64,000 nt of DNA, taken from assembly GCA_014904985.1 (NCBI GenBank), contig MU129101.1, positions 4,839-68,838 of the forward strand, read 5' to 3'. The notes under the pieces were generated by a model. It made no database searches, was not told the DNA's origin, and was given only the letters and a program-made list of their open reading frames with translations. Positions 22,562-34,609 of the stretch are shown one piece after another (the stretch's first letter is position 1; each line of letters begins with the position of its first letter). The position numbers were made by a program, and so were the translations under genes. This stretch comes from Hydnum rufescens UP504 (taxonomy: Eukaryota; Basidiomycota; Agaricomycetes; Cantharellales; Hydnaceae).

Positions 22562-25500
22562 CCCTGTGAGGCTATGCTGACAACCTCACCAATCTACCTC
22601 CTGGATCTGAGCTTAAGCTCACAAGAAATACTAAGGACTTCTTCTCAGGTTCTTTCTGCCGTTGCTTGTTCACCTGAGCTACTCTAAGTCTCACCAATCT
22701 GAATTCGTCCTCACCCACTTAGTAATCAGGGAGGATTCTGCTCGAATGCCCATTATAGAAGAAGGGTTGGGAGCTCCGATGACTGTCAAATCAAAATCTG
22801 GTTCAGCCAGTGTGTAGATGGGAGACTGTGTTTCTGTTTATTCAAATGGGTTGGTTCACTTCAATGGTTGATCACTCTCTGCAAGATATGTATGTGTTTA
22901 TTGGGAAATGGAATGTGATATGGACTAGCAATAGTCAATGATATATCATAGATGCTTATAGGAAGGCTTATACATCATATAGAATGCTTATAGAAAGGCT
23001 TATATGTGGGGGATGCTTATGGAAAGGCTTATATGTCTGGGATGCTTATAGAAAGGCTTATATGTGTTCATGTTGTGTTTGTTCATTTACTGATATTTGT
23101 GTGTCCTTGTTTATGTCCTCCTAGTCAAAATGCGAATATCTGTGGGCTATAGAATGGTCAGTGCTTGGTTAGTTTGGTTAGTATGCTTCAATCTTCTTTC
23201 TTGACTCATATTTCGTTATGCTTACTTTTTCCTTGGATGTCCAGCAACTCTAACCTTAGGTTCTGCAACTATCCTTGGCTTCAGTATTTCATGTAGATGG
23301 CTTCCAGTAGCTTGGTCTCAACAACCTTGAAGATGACTTAGCTCCAGATGGCTTTAGATAGACAGTTCTTTAGATTATAAGCAGAATGGTAGATAGTAGA
23401 CAGTGGTTGATTTCCAGAGTGAGGAGATGATGGGGGGGTACAAGAAAATCTGCTAGCTTATATACCTATCTGAAGGTGGCTGTGCATGGAGCAAGAACAA
23501 AAAGAGTAATAAAGCTATGAGATCATAGTGATGTCATGGGGGAGTCATAGTGGAGTAGAACAAAAGAGTAATAAAGAAATGATGTCATAATGCAGTCATA
23601 GCTGAGTCATCCATAGAGTGTGATGTCATAGTGATGTCATTCATAAAGAGAACAAAAGGATTCATAAAGGAAATGATGTCACTAGTTTGCTGAGCTTGTG
23701 GAGTAGTTGGAGCATGATGTCACTGATCTTGTGATGTGTTTTGGAGCTCATGGGAAGCAAAATTAAGGGACATCTCTGGGTTCTGGAGATTAATCTGAGC
23801 ATAGTCCAGTGGTTAAGGTGTTTTGTTACTGGTTGATAAAAGGAACAAGTGCATGGTGTGGGATTCGATGCAGAGACAGCAGTTTGCATCCATAATAGGC
23901 ATACCTGGTATCATTCGATGTGGATTTTCAACAGCTTTCTGGGTGCAGTGGTTCCGAGCAGATCAGATGTGAACTGACAGAGAAATTCGTTTTTTACTGA
24001 TGGGTGTTGATTCTGATAGTAATATCATTCTGTAGAGTTCAGTTTTGATCTGTTCTCTGCGTGCTCAGTACTGTTGGATGCGAACTTTTTATATCTTTCT
24101 AGGCGCAGTCGTTCCGAGAGTATTGAATGTGAACTGATGGAGATATTTGTTTTTTACTGGAAATCCTGGATTTTAATAGTAAAATTGGCCTGGAGAGTGC
24201 AGTTTTGGTCCGTTCAACTTGTGTTTGGTACTGTTTGAAAGGTGTAAATTGTAGCTTTCTAAGCGTTATATGGGCATACCTCTCTGATCAAAACTGACAG
24301 AGTTATAAATTGAATTTGGTTTCTGCACGTAGCCATAATTAATTTCATAATTGGTCATGTGATTGTCCAATGGCTGGAAGTAGTGTAATTTCGCATTTTC
24401 TGATACTGGATGTTTTTATCTTCCACACTGTTAGTAATGCCATGCCGCTGAGCGCTACTCACCAAGAATACTCATCTCTTTTCTCACCAGTACTACAGCA
24501 CTGGTATCTAAAGATTCTCCTATTTTCCTGTAGTTTCTCTACCTTCTTGTAAATACTATAAAAGAGCAGGGTTGCCAACAAGGATAAGGACGTTCCTATC
24601 CTATCCTTCCTGCCTTTCCACTTGAGCTGTCGATCTTTCAAGTCCATGCTCACCTGCTTAGTAATCAGGGGGAGGAAATGTTTCCAGGCCGCTACTTTCA
24701 CTAGGGTATCCCCACGATAGGGCTCGCCTATATTGACCATAGTTCGCTTGAAATTTGTGACACCCCTCTACCAGTTCGAACCACTCTGTGGTGACTGCCA
24801 ACACCTCAGTTCATTATCTATAGAAAATTCATCCATGATTGGGACAGAACTGTGTCCAAAGGGGCGTCTTGTAGTACGTTGGCCAGAGGGTTTAGCTTGA
24901 ATGAGTCCTGTGGTTCCTTTCTGCCAAATTAAAAATTAAAAATTTGGAAGTGCTCCAGAGGGGCCACCAGAGCCCCCAGGATAAGAAACCCAAAAGAAAA
25001 CCAACCATGAACAAGTAATTAGGTGAGTAGTTAACAGAAGATTGTCTGCTGTAAAACAGCACCGTCCAGAAGTCACCCCCTGAAAAATAAACATGATATC
25101 TCCTGGATTTTAGCCGCATTTTGGACCCCTCTTGACCCAGGGCACTTAAATTTTGTAGTTGGCTAAATTTTTTGCCCAATCAAAATTAGAACTGAGAATT
25201 AAGAGAAACTGTTGATGCAGAAGGGTAGCTAATGCCATTCTGGCCCTTGGGCAACCCCTGGATGCAAATCTGCATATTCTATCTTCCCCAGTCTTGCCAA
25301 AACTGAAATCATGCCTCTTCCTGCTGGCTGGTTAGCTTTCCTTTATAATCAATTTGTTGAGAAGTTCACCACTGCTACCTCAAGAAATGACTTGGTACAT
25401 TGATGAGCCAACCAGCTCTGCTGATTTAATTTGCTTCTGGATGTTGCCCAAAGTCCGATTTTGGCTCCACACTTGTTAGAGAATCCGACTGCCCATAGTA

Positions 25501-25660
25501 CTTGAACATAGATACTGTAATGCAATATTTGGTGGATGAGCACAGAAGGTTGAGTGGGATCCCAAGGACTAACCAGGCATGGGGCTGTCTGGCTCCTTTG
25601 GATTGCTGGGTGAAAGCACCTGCTGACTAACCAATTATAGTATCTTACTACCACAATGTC
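22562..25660. other. No supported gene outside L1 (22562-22753 and 24428-25660)
   Basis: The DNA either side of L1 copy 2 shares a TTAGTAATCAGGG string (22719 and 24658). Open frames such as 24740-24459 minus have no recognisable domain. I see only unplaceable decayed sequence. The stretch 25180-25660 lies upstream of HNH copy 2 and shows nothing clear. Confidence 0.4.
22754..24427 (-). mobile_element. L1 repeat, copy 2
   Basis: 1674 bp. On the minus strand TGTGGAAG...TATA. Flanking 4-mers CCAT and CTGT do not match, so no clear duplication remains. Carries tandem GGCTTATA(T/C)GT...GGATGCTTATAG units (22945-23060), repeated ATGATGTCAT-type half-sites (23515-23715), a tRNA-like segment (23797-23875) and the threefold ACTGACGGAG module (23930-24310). 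Confidence 0.75.
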
Positions 25661-25665
25661 TCTCC

Positions 25666-28515
25666 ATGTTGATGGGCTTGATTGCCCCACACTCTTCCCT
25701 TCCTGAACCTCTGGACCAGTATAAAAGCCTGATCAAGGAGGCCAAGGGTCTCTGTATCACCATGGAGAACCCTAAATCAACCAAAACACCAGTGTCCATG
25801 CAGCATTTTCTCAAGGCAATGTTGGACTGTGCCCCCACAGGCGCCTGTGACTATGTCATCAATTCCATCCTCATGATGCAAGGAGACCCTGAGAAACTTC
25901 TCTTGCAAGCTAACATTTGGTTTAACAATATCATCATACCCAGTATGTGACCTTACCCCATCAAGTCTGATCAAGTCATTTTTAGCAACCAATAGTGAGG
26001 GTGTTGGGTGAGAAGACTCCAAGTGGGATCACCCCCAAGCCTGATCTGCCAATCCAGGTTGAATTTGCACCAAAGGACTGCAAAGTACAATCAGCTGGTA
26101 AAATTCCAAATTCAACTCTACTGAACTGGCAGTAATTGAGAATATTTTAGACCAGGGAACATGATGGTTATCATACTTCAGTTACCCATCTGCCATTGAT
26201 TGGATGTCTGGATGTCAGTCCCGAAGAAAGCCGGTGTGGGAAGATAAAAACATCCAGTATCAGAAAATGCGAAATTACACTACCTCCAGCCATTGGATGA
26301 TCACATGACTGATTATGAGATTAATTATGGCTATGTGCAGAAACCAAATTCGTTTTTATAACTCCATCAGTTTTGATCGGAGAGGTACACCCATATGACA
26401 CATGGAAAGCTGCAATTCACACCTTTCAAATGGTACCAAACACAAGTCGAACGGATCAAAACTGCACTCTCCAGACCAATTTTACTATCAAAATCTGGGA
26501 TTTCCAGTACAAAATGAATTCCTCCATCAGTTTGTATCCAATCCTCTTGGAATAACTGCGCCTGGGAAGATATAAAAAATCCGCATCCAATGGTACCTAG
26601 TGCGCGAAGAACAGATCAAAACTGAACTCTACAGAACGATATTACCTTCAGAATCAACACCCATCAGTATTTTACGAATTTCTCTGTCAGTTCACATCCG
26701 ATCTGCTCGGAACCACTGCGCCCAGAAAGCTGTTAAAATCCGCATCGAATGATACCAAGAACGCCTATTACAGATGCAAAATGCTGTTTCTGCATCGAAT
26801 CCCATCCCAAGCACTTGTCCTCATTCTCAACCAGCAACAAAACACCTTAACCATTGGACTATGCTCAAATTAATCTCCAGAACCTGGAGATATACCCTTC
26901 ATTTCGCCTCCCAGAATGCTCCACATGGTCAGTGACATCATGCTCCAACCACTCCACAAGCTCAGCAAACTAGTGACATCATTCCCTTTATGAATCCTTT
27001 TGTTCTCTTTATGAATGACTTCACTATGACTTCACTATGATCATATCATCACACTCTATGGATGACTCAGCTATGACCACATTATGACATCATTTCTTTA
27101 TTACTCTTTTGTTCTACTCCACTATGACTCCCCTATGACATCACTATGATCTCATAGCTTTATTACTCTTTTGTTCTTGCTCCATGCACAGCCACCTTCA
27201 GATAGGTATCATAAGCTAGCAGATTTTCTTGTTCCCCCCCATCTCCTCACTCTGGAAATCAACCACTGTCTACTACTGTCAACCATTCTGCTTATAATCT
27301 AAAGAAAAGTCTATCTAAAGCCATCTGGAGCTAAGTCATCTTCAAGGTTGTTGAGACCAAGCTACTGGAAGCCATCTACATGAAATACTGAAGCCAAGGA
27401 TAGTTGCAGAACCTAAGGTTAGAGTTGCTGGACATCCAAGGAAAAGGTAAGCATAATGAAATATGAGTCAGGAAAGAAGATTGAAGCATACTAACCAAAC
27501 TAACCAAGCACTGACCATTCTACAGCCCACAGATATCCGCATTTTGACTAGGAGGACGTAAACAAGAACACACAAATATCAGTAAACGAACAATCACAAC
27601 ACGAACACTGTATAAGCCTTTCCACAAGCATCCCTCACATATAAGCCTTCCTATAAGCATTCCATACATGTATAAGCCTTCCTACAAGCATCTACGATAT
27701 ATCATTGACTATTGCTAGTCCATATCACATTCCATTTCCCAATAAACACATACATATCTTGCAGAGAGTGATCAACCATTGAAGTGAACCAACCCATTTG
27801 AATAAACAGAAACACAGTCTCCCCTCTACACACTGGCTGAACCAGATTTTGATTTGACAGTCATCGGAGCTCCCAACCCTTCTTCTATACCAGGCTTATG
27901 TAGAACTAGCTCACATCATCCCTTGGTCTACCATTTCCCAAAAGAAGGATGTTAGTCAACCATTCTGCTTCATTTGATCTGGCATGTTAATTGTAGCCTA
28001 GGCCAATGAACTCCATGCGACATGGGGTATTATCCAACAATTTGGAGGCATTCCTCCTAGCAACATCACAGGTCAAATTAACGAACCTTTCAATCACTTA
28101 GTAATGATGCTCGATGAGCACCACTCATTCGACAGATTTGATTGGTGTCTCATTCCAGATGTGAGGTTTATCATATCATGGTGGAGCCGATCTAACAAGT
28201 TCACATTAGCCCTATCACATTCCTCCCATTCCACATCACTACATGGTCAGAGTACATGAGAGGATGTAGGGAACCCCTGTGGATGGAACCATAGTCACAT
28301 TTCTGGATCATTGGGATCCAGGAGATGCGACACATCTGCCAGATCCACGGTTCTTAAGGCTTCACACCGCAGTTGCTGGGATAATTCATATGAGTGGCAC
28401 TGCAGAATATATTGCAAAGTATTTGCAGGATCTTCGAGAAACTTGTGTTCTGGCCACCGATGGGGGAACTCCCATAATGACGCTATTAACTGTTCACTCC
28501 CTGAACAAGGTATGA
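25666..28515 (+). pseudogene. HNH-type gene, copy 2, broken by repeat L1
   Basis: Homologue of the gene at 9450-10558. The N-terminal exon (25666-25947) encodes FLKAMLDCAPTGACDYVINS...NIWFNNIIIPS. The core motif LAHIIPWS appears only after the L1 copy (about 27908-27930). The repeat inserted shortly before the HNH histidine region, with imperfect 4-bp flanks CCGG/CCAG. After it come GNITGQINEPFNHL, DWCLIPD with a GTGAGG donor (about 28161), and the final exon (28279-28512) with PDPRFLRLHTAVAGIIHMSG, better conserved than copy 1. The family is described in basidiomycetes only as HNH-domain hypothetical proteins. No protein can be made from this copy as it stands. Confidence 0.65.
26235..27889 (+). 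mobile_element. L1 repeat, copy 3, inside HNH copy 2
   Basis: 1655 bp, TGTGGGAAG...TTCTATA, flanks CCGG (26231-26234) and CCAG (27890-27893), one mismatch. Same internal order as the other copies: threefold ACTGACGGAG-type module, tRNA-like segment (26790-26866 antisense), TGACATCAT half-sites, a TATCATAAGC string, tandem TATAAGCCTTcc units near 27610-27690. Confidence 0.8.
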
Positions 28516-28758
28516 TATGATTGGCTCAGCTGCAATGCATTCTGAAGTGTTTTTCATGTGCATATGCAGCTCATTATAGTGTGATATTCTTGATTTTTCC
28601 CATTATTTTTTCTGAATGTACCTCCCACCACATGTTCCAATTGTGGATGACCATGACCCCAGTTACAACTCGAGTTCTTGAGGGTAGCAATGCCGTGACT
28701 TGGAGTGAATAAAAAAGCAAGCACCAACAGTCTAATCACCACCTTTAGCTTCTATTAT

Positions 28759-29973
28759 TTAAGCACACTCTTCAAACAAAAGATCATTTATTGTGCGGAA
28801 ATTGTCAACTTTGTGAATCAACAAGGATGAAGTAGAATTGGACAAGGCTGATATCCAACCCAGTACCACCAATTTTACAGTGTAGGGCCTGCCCCGAGAA
28901 TCTACATGAACAATGTTGTGGTGGGAATCTAGACCAAGGAAATGGTTTTCTAAATCCCAATCCAGTGTGTGGCTGTGATCACACATAGGGCCTGCGGGTT
29001 CCAGGGCATTATTTGGTGCATCGTTGATGTCAGAGTGGTAGGAGCTGGGGTTTGATTCCTCATCACTGATATTGATGATCTTGGAGGTACCAGAGGTAGT
29101 AGGGATCGGGAGGGGATCACTCTGGGGATCATCGACATCCATGGCAGATCCATCCTTGGTGTTCGATGAGTCATCAATATCCATTGCATCTACTGAAAGA
29201 GAATCATCTTTCAATTGCTTTGAAGGAGCCTCTAGAGGGGTTGGGGAGCGCTGGCATTTATTTGAAGTTGAGGGGATACTGGGAACAGGTGCCGGGAGAT
29301 GTATCCAATCTTCGGAGGAATGTTGGTACTTGATCACCAGGTGTGTGTAGGATGACTCGTTGAATGTGGAAGAACTGCAATCCCTGGTTCTCAATTGACT
29401 TGCCCCCCCTGTAGTGTTTGTGCAACTGGGTACAGATACCTTTCGAGTATGTGGTGGCTTGAAAATCTATATTGCCAGAAGATGTACATCAGGGGGAGCT
29501 TGGAGCCTGAGTGTTATCTGTCTTACTATATTTCTTTAAGTCTGTCCGATTAAGACAACTCTTTAAACAGCCAGATATCTCCCCATGAGGTTTCGTACTT
29601 TCCGAAACTTATTTTCAAGGGTCCCAGAAGTGAGGGAGAAGGTAATGGGAAGTGACTAGAATGGGAGATTGATGGGGACTGAGCCCCACATTAGCAAACA
29701 GATATTAAGGCGACTTACTGCTTCAGTTTCATTGTCTGGCAGAGCCCACACCTCGCTGGCATGAACAGTAAGACAGGAAAGGAATGTATAGAGACCTTGG
29801 AGGTGTGTCTCCATCAATGATTTCTGTTTCGGGTAGAGGAGTAAGTGGACAGGGTGTGCAGCTGGCACCTGCGATAGGATGAATAGTTCTGTTGTCATTG
29901 TCCCTGTTTCGATCGCAGCAGAAGACAGAAAGGGTGAAAAGGATATGAAAGAAATAATGTCCAGCGACCACAC
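28759..29973 (-). CDS. Unknown gene Y, copy 2
   Basis: Minus-strand homologue of 11745-12787. The first exon (29973-29656) encodes TELFILSQVPAAHPVHLLLY...FLSCLTVHASEVWALPDNETEAVSRLN. The last (29394-28759) encodes SPTPLEAPSKQLK, the acidic SAMDVDDPQSD stretch, GPMCDHSHTLDWDLENHFLG, then HVDSRGRPYTVKLVVLG and a 35-residue tail that copy 1 lacks. Function unknown. Its 5' half is repeated beyond the N gap (31477-30776) because of the contig overlap. It is divergent from the second Ulp1-like copy and shares with it a region carrying one GGCTACACTT repeat unit. Confidence 0.5.
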
Positions 29974-30750
29974 CCACTAAACAGAAAGCAATGACACGAA
30001 GTGTAGCCCGACATCTAGCTCAAGGTGTTTGCCTAACACGAGGTGGGTGAGCAGGTGAGAGATCCAAATTTCAAACTGCGCTGATGTCACTTTCTTCCAC
30101 AAGCCATGTTTACAACCCCCCTGCTGAGGATGCTGTGGTGCCCTCTGGAGCATTGCATCATCCCCGTGAGGGTCAAGAACTAGGTTCTGGCGGTGGAACC
30201 CCTTCAATGGTTCAAGATCCCCTGCTGAGGATGCCATGATGCACTCTGGAGCATCACATTGTCCTCGCGAGGATCCAGAACTTGTTGGTTCAACCCTTCC
30301 AACTCTCCTCCTTACCTGGGAGTTATCTGAAGCTTCTGTTGAGCATATGTTGTCAGTTTGCATCACAGTTAGCTTGTCTTATGTGCCTCGACCATAGATC
30401 TCACAGAACCCTTCACATGGTCAAGCTCAGGACAGCTGTCAATACAGTCTCCATCCATTGGAGGATTCCTGACCTTTGCACCCTCACTGTTGCCCAGGGG
30501 AGAATCAGCCAATGTAGTAAGTTTCTGCCTACAGTTATGCACCATTGCTAATCTATACGTAGTCTCTAATTTATCATGGCCATCATTTTGTCAGCCAACC
30601 TTGGAGCTTGATGTACACGCAAACATGTCAGTCGTCTCAGTAATAGCTCAATCGCGCCAATGCTTGTTGGAGACTTATCTTCTTCTTTGCCCTCCCTATG
30701 TGGCAGTATGAACATCAGACCGCTGTCGGCGTGTCCCTCTCCGCAATGAT
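29306..30750 (+). repeat. Left copy of a ~1.45-kb direct duplication at the assembly gap
   Basis: Nearly identical to 30776-32223. The differences I see are mostly single-base indels, for example GAAAATCTATATTGCC versus GAAATCTATATGCC. This is the pattern of two overlapping contig ends that were not merged. Confidence 0.85.
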
Positions 30751-30775
30751 NNNNNNNNNNNNNNNNNNNNNNNNN
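30751..30775. other. Assembly gap (25 N)
   Basis: Twenty-five undetermined bases between the two copies of the duplicated stretch. The length is probably a scaffolder default rather than a measured distance. Confidence 0.98.
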
Positions 30776-32223
30776 CAATCTTGGAGGAATGTTGGTACTT
30801 GATCACCAGGTGTGTGTAGGATGACTCGTTGAATGTGGAAGAACTGCAATCCCTGGTTCTCAATTGACTTGCCCCCCCTGTAGTGTTTGTGCAACTGGGT
30901 ACAGATACCTTTCGAGTATGTGGTGGCTTGAAATCTATATGCCAGAAGATGTACATCAGGGGAGCTTGGAGCCTGAGTGTTATCTGTCTTACTATATTTC
31001 TTTAAGTCTGTCGATTAAGACAACTCTTTAAACAGCCAGATATCTCCCCATGAGGTTTCGTACTTTCCGAACTTATTTTCAAGGGCCCAGAAGTGAGGGA
31101 GAAGGTAATGGGAAGTGACTAGAATGGGAGATTGATGGGGACTGAGCCCCACATTAGCAAACAGATATAAGGCGACTTACTGCTTCAGTTTCATTGTCTG
31201 GCAGAGCCCACACCTCGCTGGCATGAACAGTAAGACAGGAAAGGAATGTATAGAGACCTTGGAGGTGTGTCTCCATCAATGATTTCTGTTTCAGGTAGAG
31301 GAGTAAGTGGACAGGGTGTGCAGCTGGCACCTGCGATAGGATGAATAGTTCTGTTGTCATTGTCCCTGTTTCGATCAGCAGCAGAAGACAGAAAGGGTGA
31401 AAAGGATATGAAAGAAAATAATGTCCAGCACCACACCCACTAAACAGAAAGCAATGACACGAAGTGTAGCCCGACATCTAGCTCGAGGTGTTTGCCTAAC
31501 ACGAGGTGGGTGAGCAGGTGAGAGATCCAAATTTCAAACTGCGCTGATGTCACTTTCTTCCACAAGCCATGTTTACAACCCCCCTGCTGAGGATGCTGTG
31601 GTGCCCTCTGGAGCATTGCATCATCCCTGTGAGGGTCAAGAACTAGGTTCTGGTGGTGGAACCCCTTCAATGGTTCAAGATCCCCTGCTGAGGATGCCAT
31701 GATGCACTCTGGAGCATCACATTGTCCTCGCGAGGATCCAGAACTTGTTGGTTCAACCCTTCCAACTCTCCTCCTTACCTGGGAGTTATCTGAAGCTTCT
31801 GTTGAGCATATGTTGTCAGTTTGCATCACAGTTAGCTTGTCTTATGTGCCTCGACCATAGATCTCACAGAACCCTTCACATGGTCAAGCTCAGGACAGCT
31901 GTCAAATACTGTCTACCATCCATTGGAGGAATATCCTGACCTTTGCACCCTCACTGTTGCCTCAGGGGAGATATCAGCCAATGTCAGTACGTTTCTGTCT
32001 CACTAGTTATTGCACCATTGCTAATCTATACTTAGTCTCTAATTTATCATGGCCGTATTTTTGTCACCAACCTTGGAGCTTGATGTACACCAACAGTTGC
32101 CAGTCGTTCCAGTATATCAATCAGCTGCCAAATGCTTGGTTGGAGACTTATCCTTCTTTTGCCTTCTATGAAGGCAGTATGAACGTCAATGGACCCTGGT
32201 CCACTGATGCCCTCTCCCAATGA
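30776..32223 (+). repeat. Right copy of the ~1.45-kb direct duplication
   Basis: Counterpart of 29306-30750. This copy reads on without damage into the next exons of the Ulp1-like gene (32224 onwards), so it is probably the more accurate version. Confidence 0.85.
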
Positions 32224-32637
32224 TATGCTCTCTGTGGCCCCTCTCAACTTAGTCACCCATCCAACTTTACACGATTTCCTCAAAGATGGAATAAACATCT
32301 CCCTTACCTACCTTACGTTTATTGCCACCCGAGTGATCCAAACACCCCTCAACCCCATGACCTAGATCCTATCACTAATTGCTTTTACCTGAAGAAACAC
32401 TATGTGGATGCTTTGGCCACCTTCGTTGGATCCATGAGCACCACTGCCCAGAGGTGGTATTCCCATATACAGAGAAATGGATTCCATGTCCCTGTTCCTC
32501 TCCCATCATGTGAATATCCCAGTGCCAACTTCTGACACCATTTCAAGCACCATGATACCAAAGTGCAAATCATGGCGGATGTGGAGATATTCCTTCAGCA
32601 TGGTTACTTGTGTTGAGGGTATGCACAATGGTTGATG

Positions 32638-32652
32638 CAGCCTGGTCAGCCA
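32638..32652 (+). repeat. Left TIR of element B
   Basis: CAGCCTGGTCAGCCA, identical to the right TIR of A. Preceded by GGTTGATG (32630-32637). Confidence 0.9.
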
Positions 32653-32703
32653 ATTATCGGTATCTAACTAGATATTTCAAGGGTTGCATTTATATGCTCT
32701 AAC

Positions 32704-32795
32704 TAGATATCAGACCTGGGGGGCCCCCAGGGGCCCCTGCAATTCAGTCGGGGGGCTGGTCAAGCAGCCCAGGGGCCCCTGGGGCCCCTAGCCAT
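32704..32795. repeat. Left subterminal GGGGCCCC cluster of element B
   Basis: Overlapping GGGGGGCCCCC, GGGGCCCC and CCTGGGGCCCCTAG palindromes. Mirrored at 37730-37805 near the right end. Confidence 0.8.
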
Positions 32796-32861
32796 TAGGA
32801 TTATTTATTTATTTATTGATTATTATTATATACACTAGGCTCACCCAGTGGGGACCCATGC

Positions 32862-34556
32862 ACCCAAGAAGAGCAGCCACAGGCTGCTCTTCTTGCGCAC
32901 TTGTAGCAAAATGAAAATTCATACCGTAAATGATCACCCCGGGCCTAGCTCACGCGTTCGTATGGGCCCGTTTGCCCATTTGCATGGGGCCCAGTGCACA
33001 CATCTCGCAGGGGCTTATTCGGGGGGGAGGCTATTTTGTCACCTAAAATAAAAGATGTGTTACTTTAATGTAGTGAAGAGCAAGAAGAGCAGCCCATGGC
33101 TGCTCTTCTTGCGCGATTGTAGCTCCAGAAAGAAAGACTTACCTTGAGAGTACCACACACCCGCCGCAGCGGGTGTGGTACTCGCATGTTCGCGGTTTCG
33201 TTCACGGGGTTTTGTTTTGTTTGGTGGGTTTGGGGTCGCGGGGCTTCGGGTCACGGGCTTCAGTCGCGGGGTTTCAGGTTGCGGGTTTGGCGTCGGGGGT
33301 TCGTGATCTAGAAAATAAGGATGTTAGTTAAACATCAAAGCATCGCAAGAAGAGCAGCTTACGCTGCTCTTCTTGCGCCACAAAAAATGAAAACAAGCTT
33401 ATCTTAGAGTACCACACACCCGCCGCAGCGGGTGTGTGGCTCCCTATTTTCCTGTGCGGCCCAGTTCGCGGGTTCATGTCGGTCGTCGGTCGTTTCGCGG
33501 TTTCATTCATGGGGGCGGGCCTTTGTTCAGCGGGTTTGACATCGCGGACCTCCGTTCGGCGGGTTTGGTGGCGCGGGCCTTCGTTCGGCGGGTTGGGCAT
33601 CGCGGGTTTCGCTCCGTGGGTTTGGTGTCGTGGGGTTCAAGTTCAATATCTAGAAAAATGAACAGGTTAGTTAAATATTAAAGCATCGCAAGAAGAGCAG
33701 CTTACGCTGCTCTTCTTGCACCACAAAAATAAAAAAAAATAAACAATAAACACTTATCTTGAAGTACCACACACCCGCCACAGCGGGTGTGTGGTTCCTG
33801 GGGCCACTCGTTGGCTCCACGTCATTTTGTGTGATGGTCCTTCTTCACTCGTGTGCTTTTCGTTTGGCGTGTGGGTTTTGGCGCGCGTTCGTGTCACGGG
33901 CTGTCGTTTTGGGGGGGGTCGGGGTTCGTTTGGCGGGGCTCCATTCCGCTCGTTCTTTGTTGGGTGGTTCTTCTCTTCATTTCGTTGGTTGTAGGGCAGG
34001 GGATAACCTAGAAAAAATATTTACGTTAGTGAGAAATGAAAACCAGCGCAAAAAGAGCAGCTTTCGCTGCTCTTTTTGCGTGGCTGGATATATTAGAGGG
34101 GGGGGGACTCATCTTATAGAGAACCACACACCCGCTGTAGCGGGTGTGGGGTTCGTGCGGCCATTCACCGGGCGCGTTGTCGTCTGTCGTGGTCGCGTTG
34201 GTTGTGCTCGTCGCGTTGCTCGTGCTCGTCGTGCTCGTCGCGTTAGTCGTGTTAGTCGCGTTGGTCGCGCTCATCGCGTTTGTCGCGTTTGTCGCGTTGT
34301 CGCGGTCTTCCTTCTTGTATTGTTGCTTGGCATGGTCCTGTTTGCGCCCTGGCAGGTTGGGCCCTTGTCGTTTGGCTGATTTTCAACTGGTCCCTAGGAC
34401 CAGGTCACGATCTATATGAAAGGTATTGTGTTAGTAAACAAGTTCAAAGCAGTGCAAAAAGAGCAGCTTTCGCTGCTCTTTTTGCGCTGTTGTATCTACT
34501 ATGATAAAAAAAAACTCACCTTGTGACCACACACCTGCATCGGCGGGTGTGTGGTC
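32862..34556 (-). repeat. Element B, left hairpin-intron array (minus-oriented)
   Basis: Intronic hairpins lie near 32862, 33077, 33343, 33684, 34042 and 34450. Exonic hairpins lie near 33151, 33410, 33765, 34121 and 34525. In the first four modules the intronic arm reads CAAGAAGAGCAGC with a matching GCTGCTCTTCTTG; in the inner two it reads CAAAAAGAGCAGC with GCTGCTCTTTTTG. Minus-strand donors such as AAGGTGAGT and acceptors TTCTAGAT/TTCTAGGT flank each intron. The exon-like segment at 34184-34312 holds a GTCGCGTTG/GTCGTGCTC minisatellite. Confidence 0.9.
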
Positions 34557-34609
34557 ATCTTTCCTTCTTTGGGTGGTTTTCCTGTTAGGTGGTGGTTGCG
34601 AGAAAGAAA

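Noticed and set aside
22602..22609. TGGATCTG as the right-hand target duplication of orphan end D
   Set aside because: The 8-mer matches, but no TGGCTGACCA-type terminus adjoins it (the nearest GCTGACAACC lies about 20 bp away), and an 8-mer match within several kb can arise by chance.
23797..23875. A true tRNA gene
   Set aside because: A- and B-box-like strings are present, but no acceptor stem or anticodon arm folds convincingly.
33759..34379. 206-residue plus-strand frame in the left array of B
   Set aside because: It is antisense to the predicted spliced transcript and rich in Val/Arg/Leu because of the GTCGCGTTG minisatellite.
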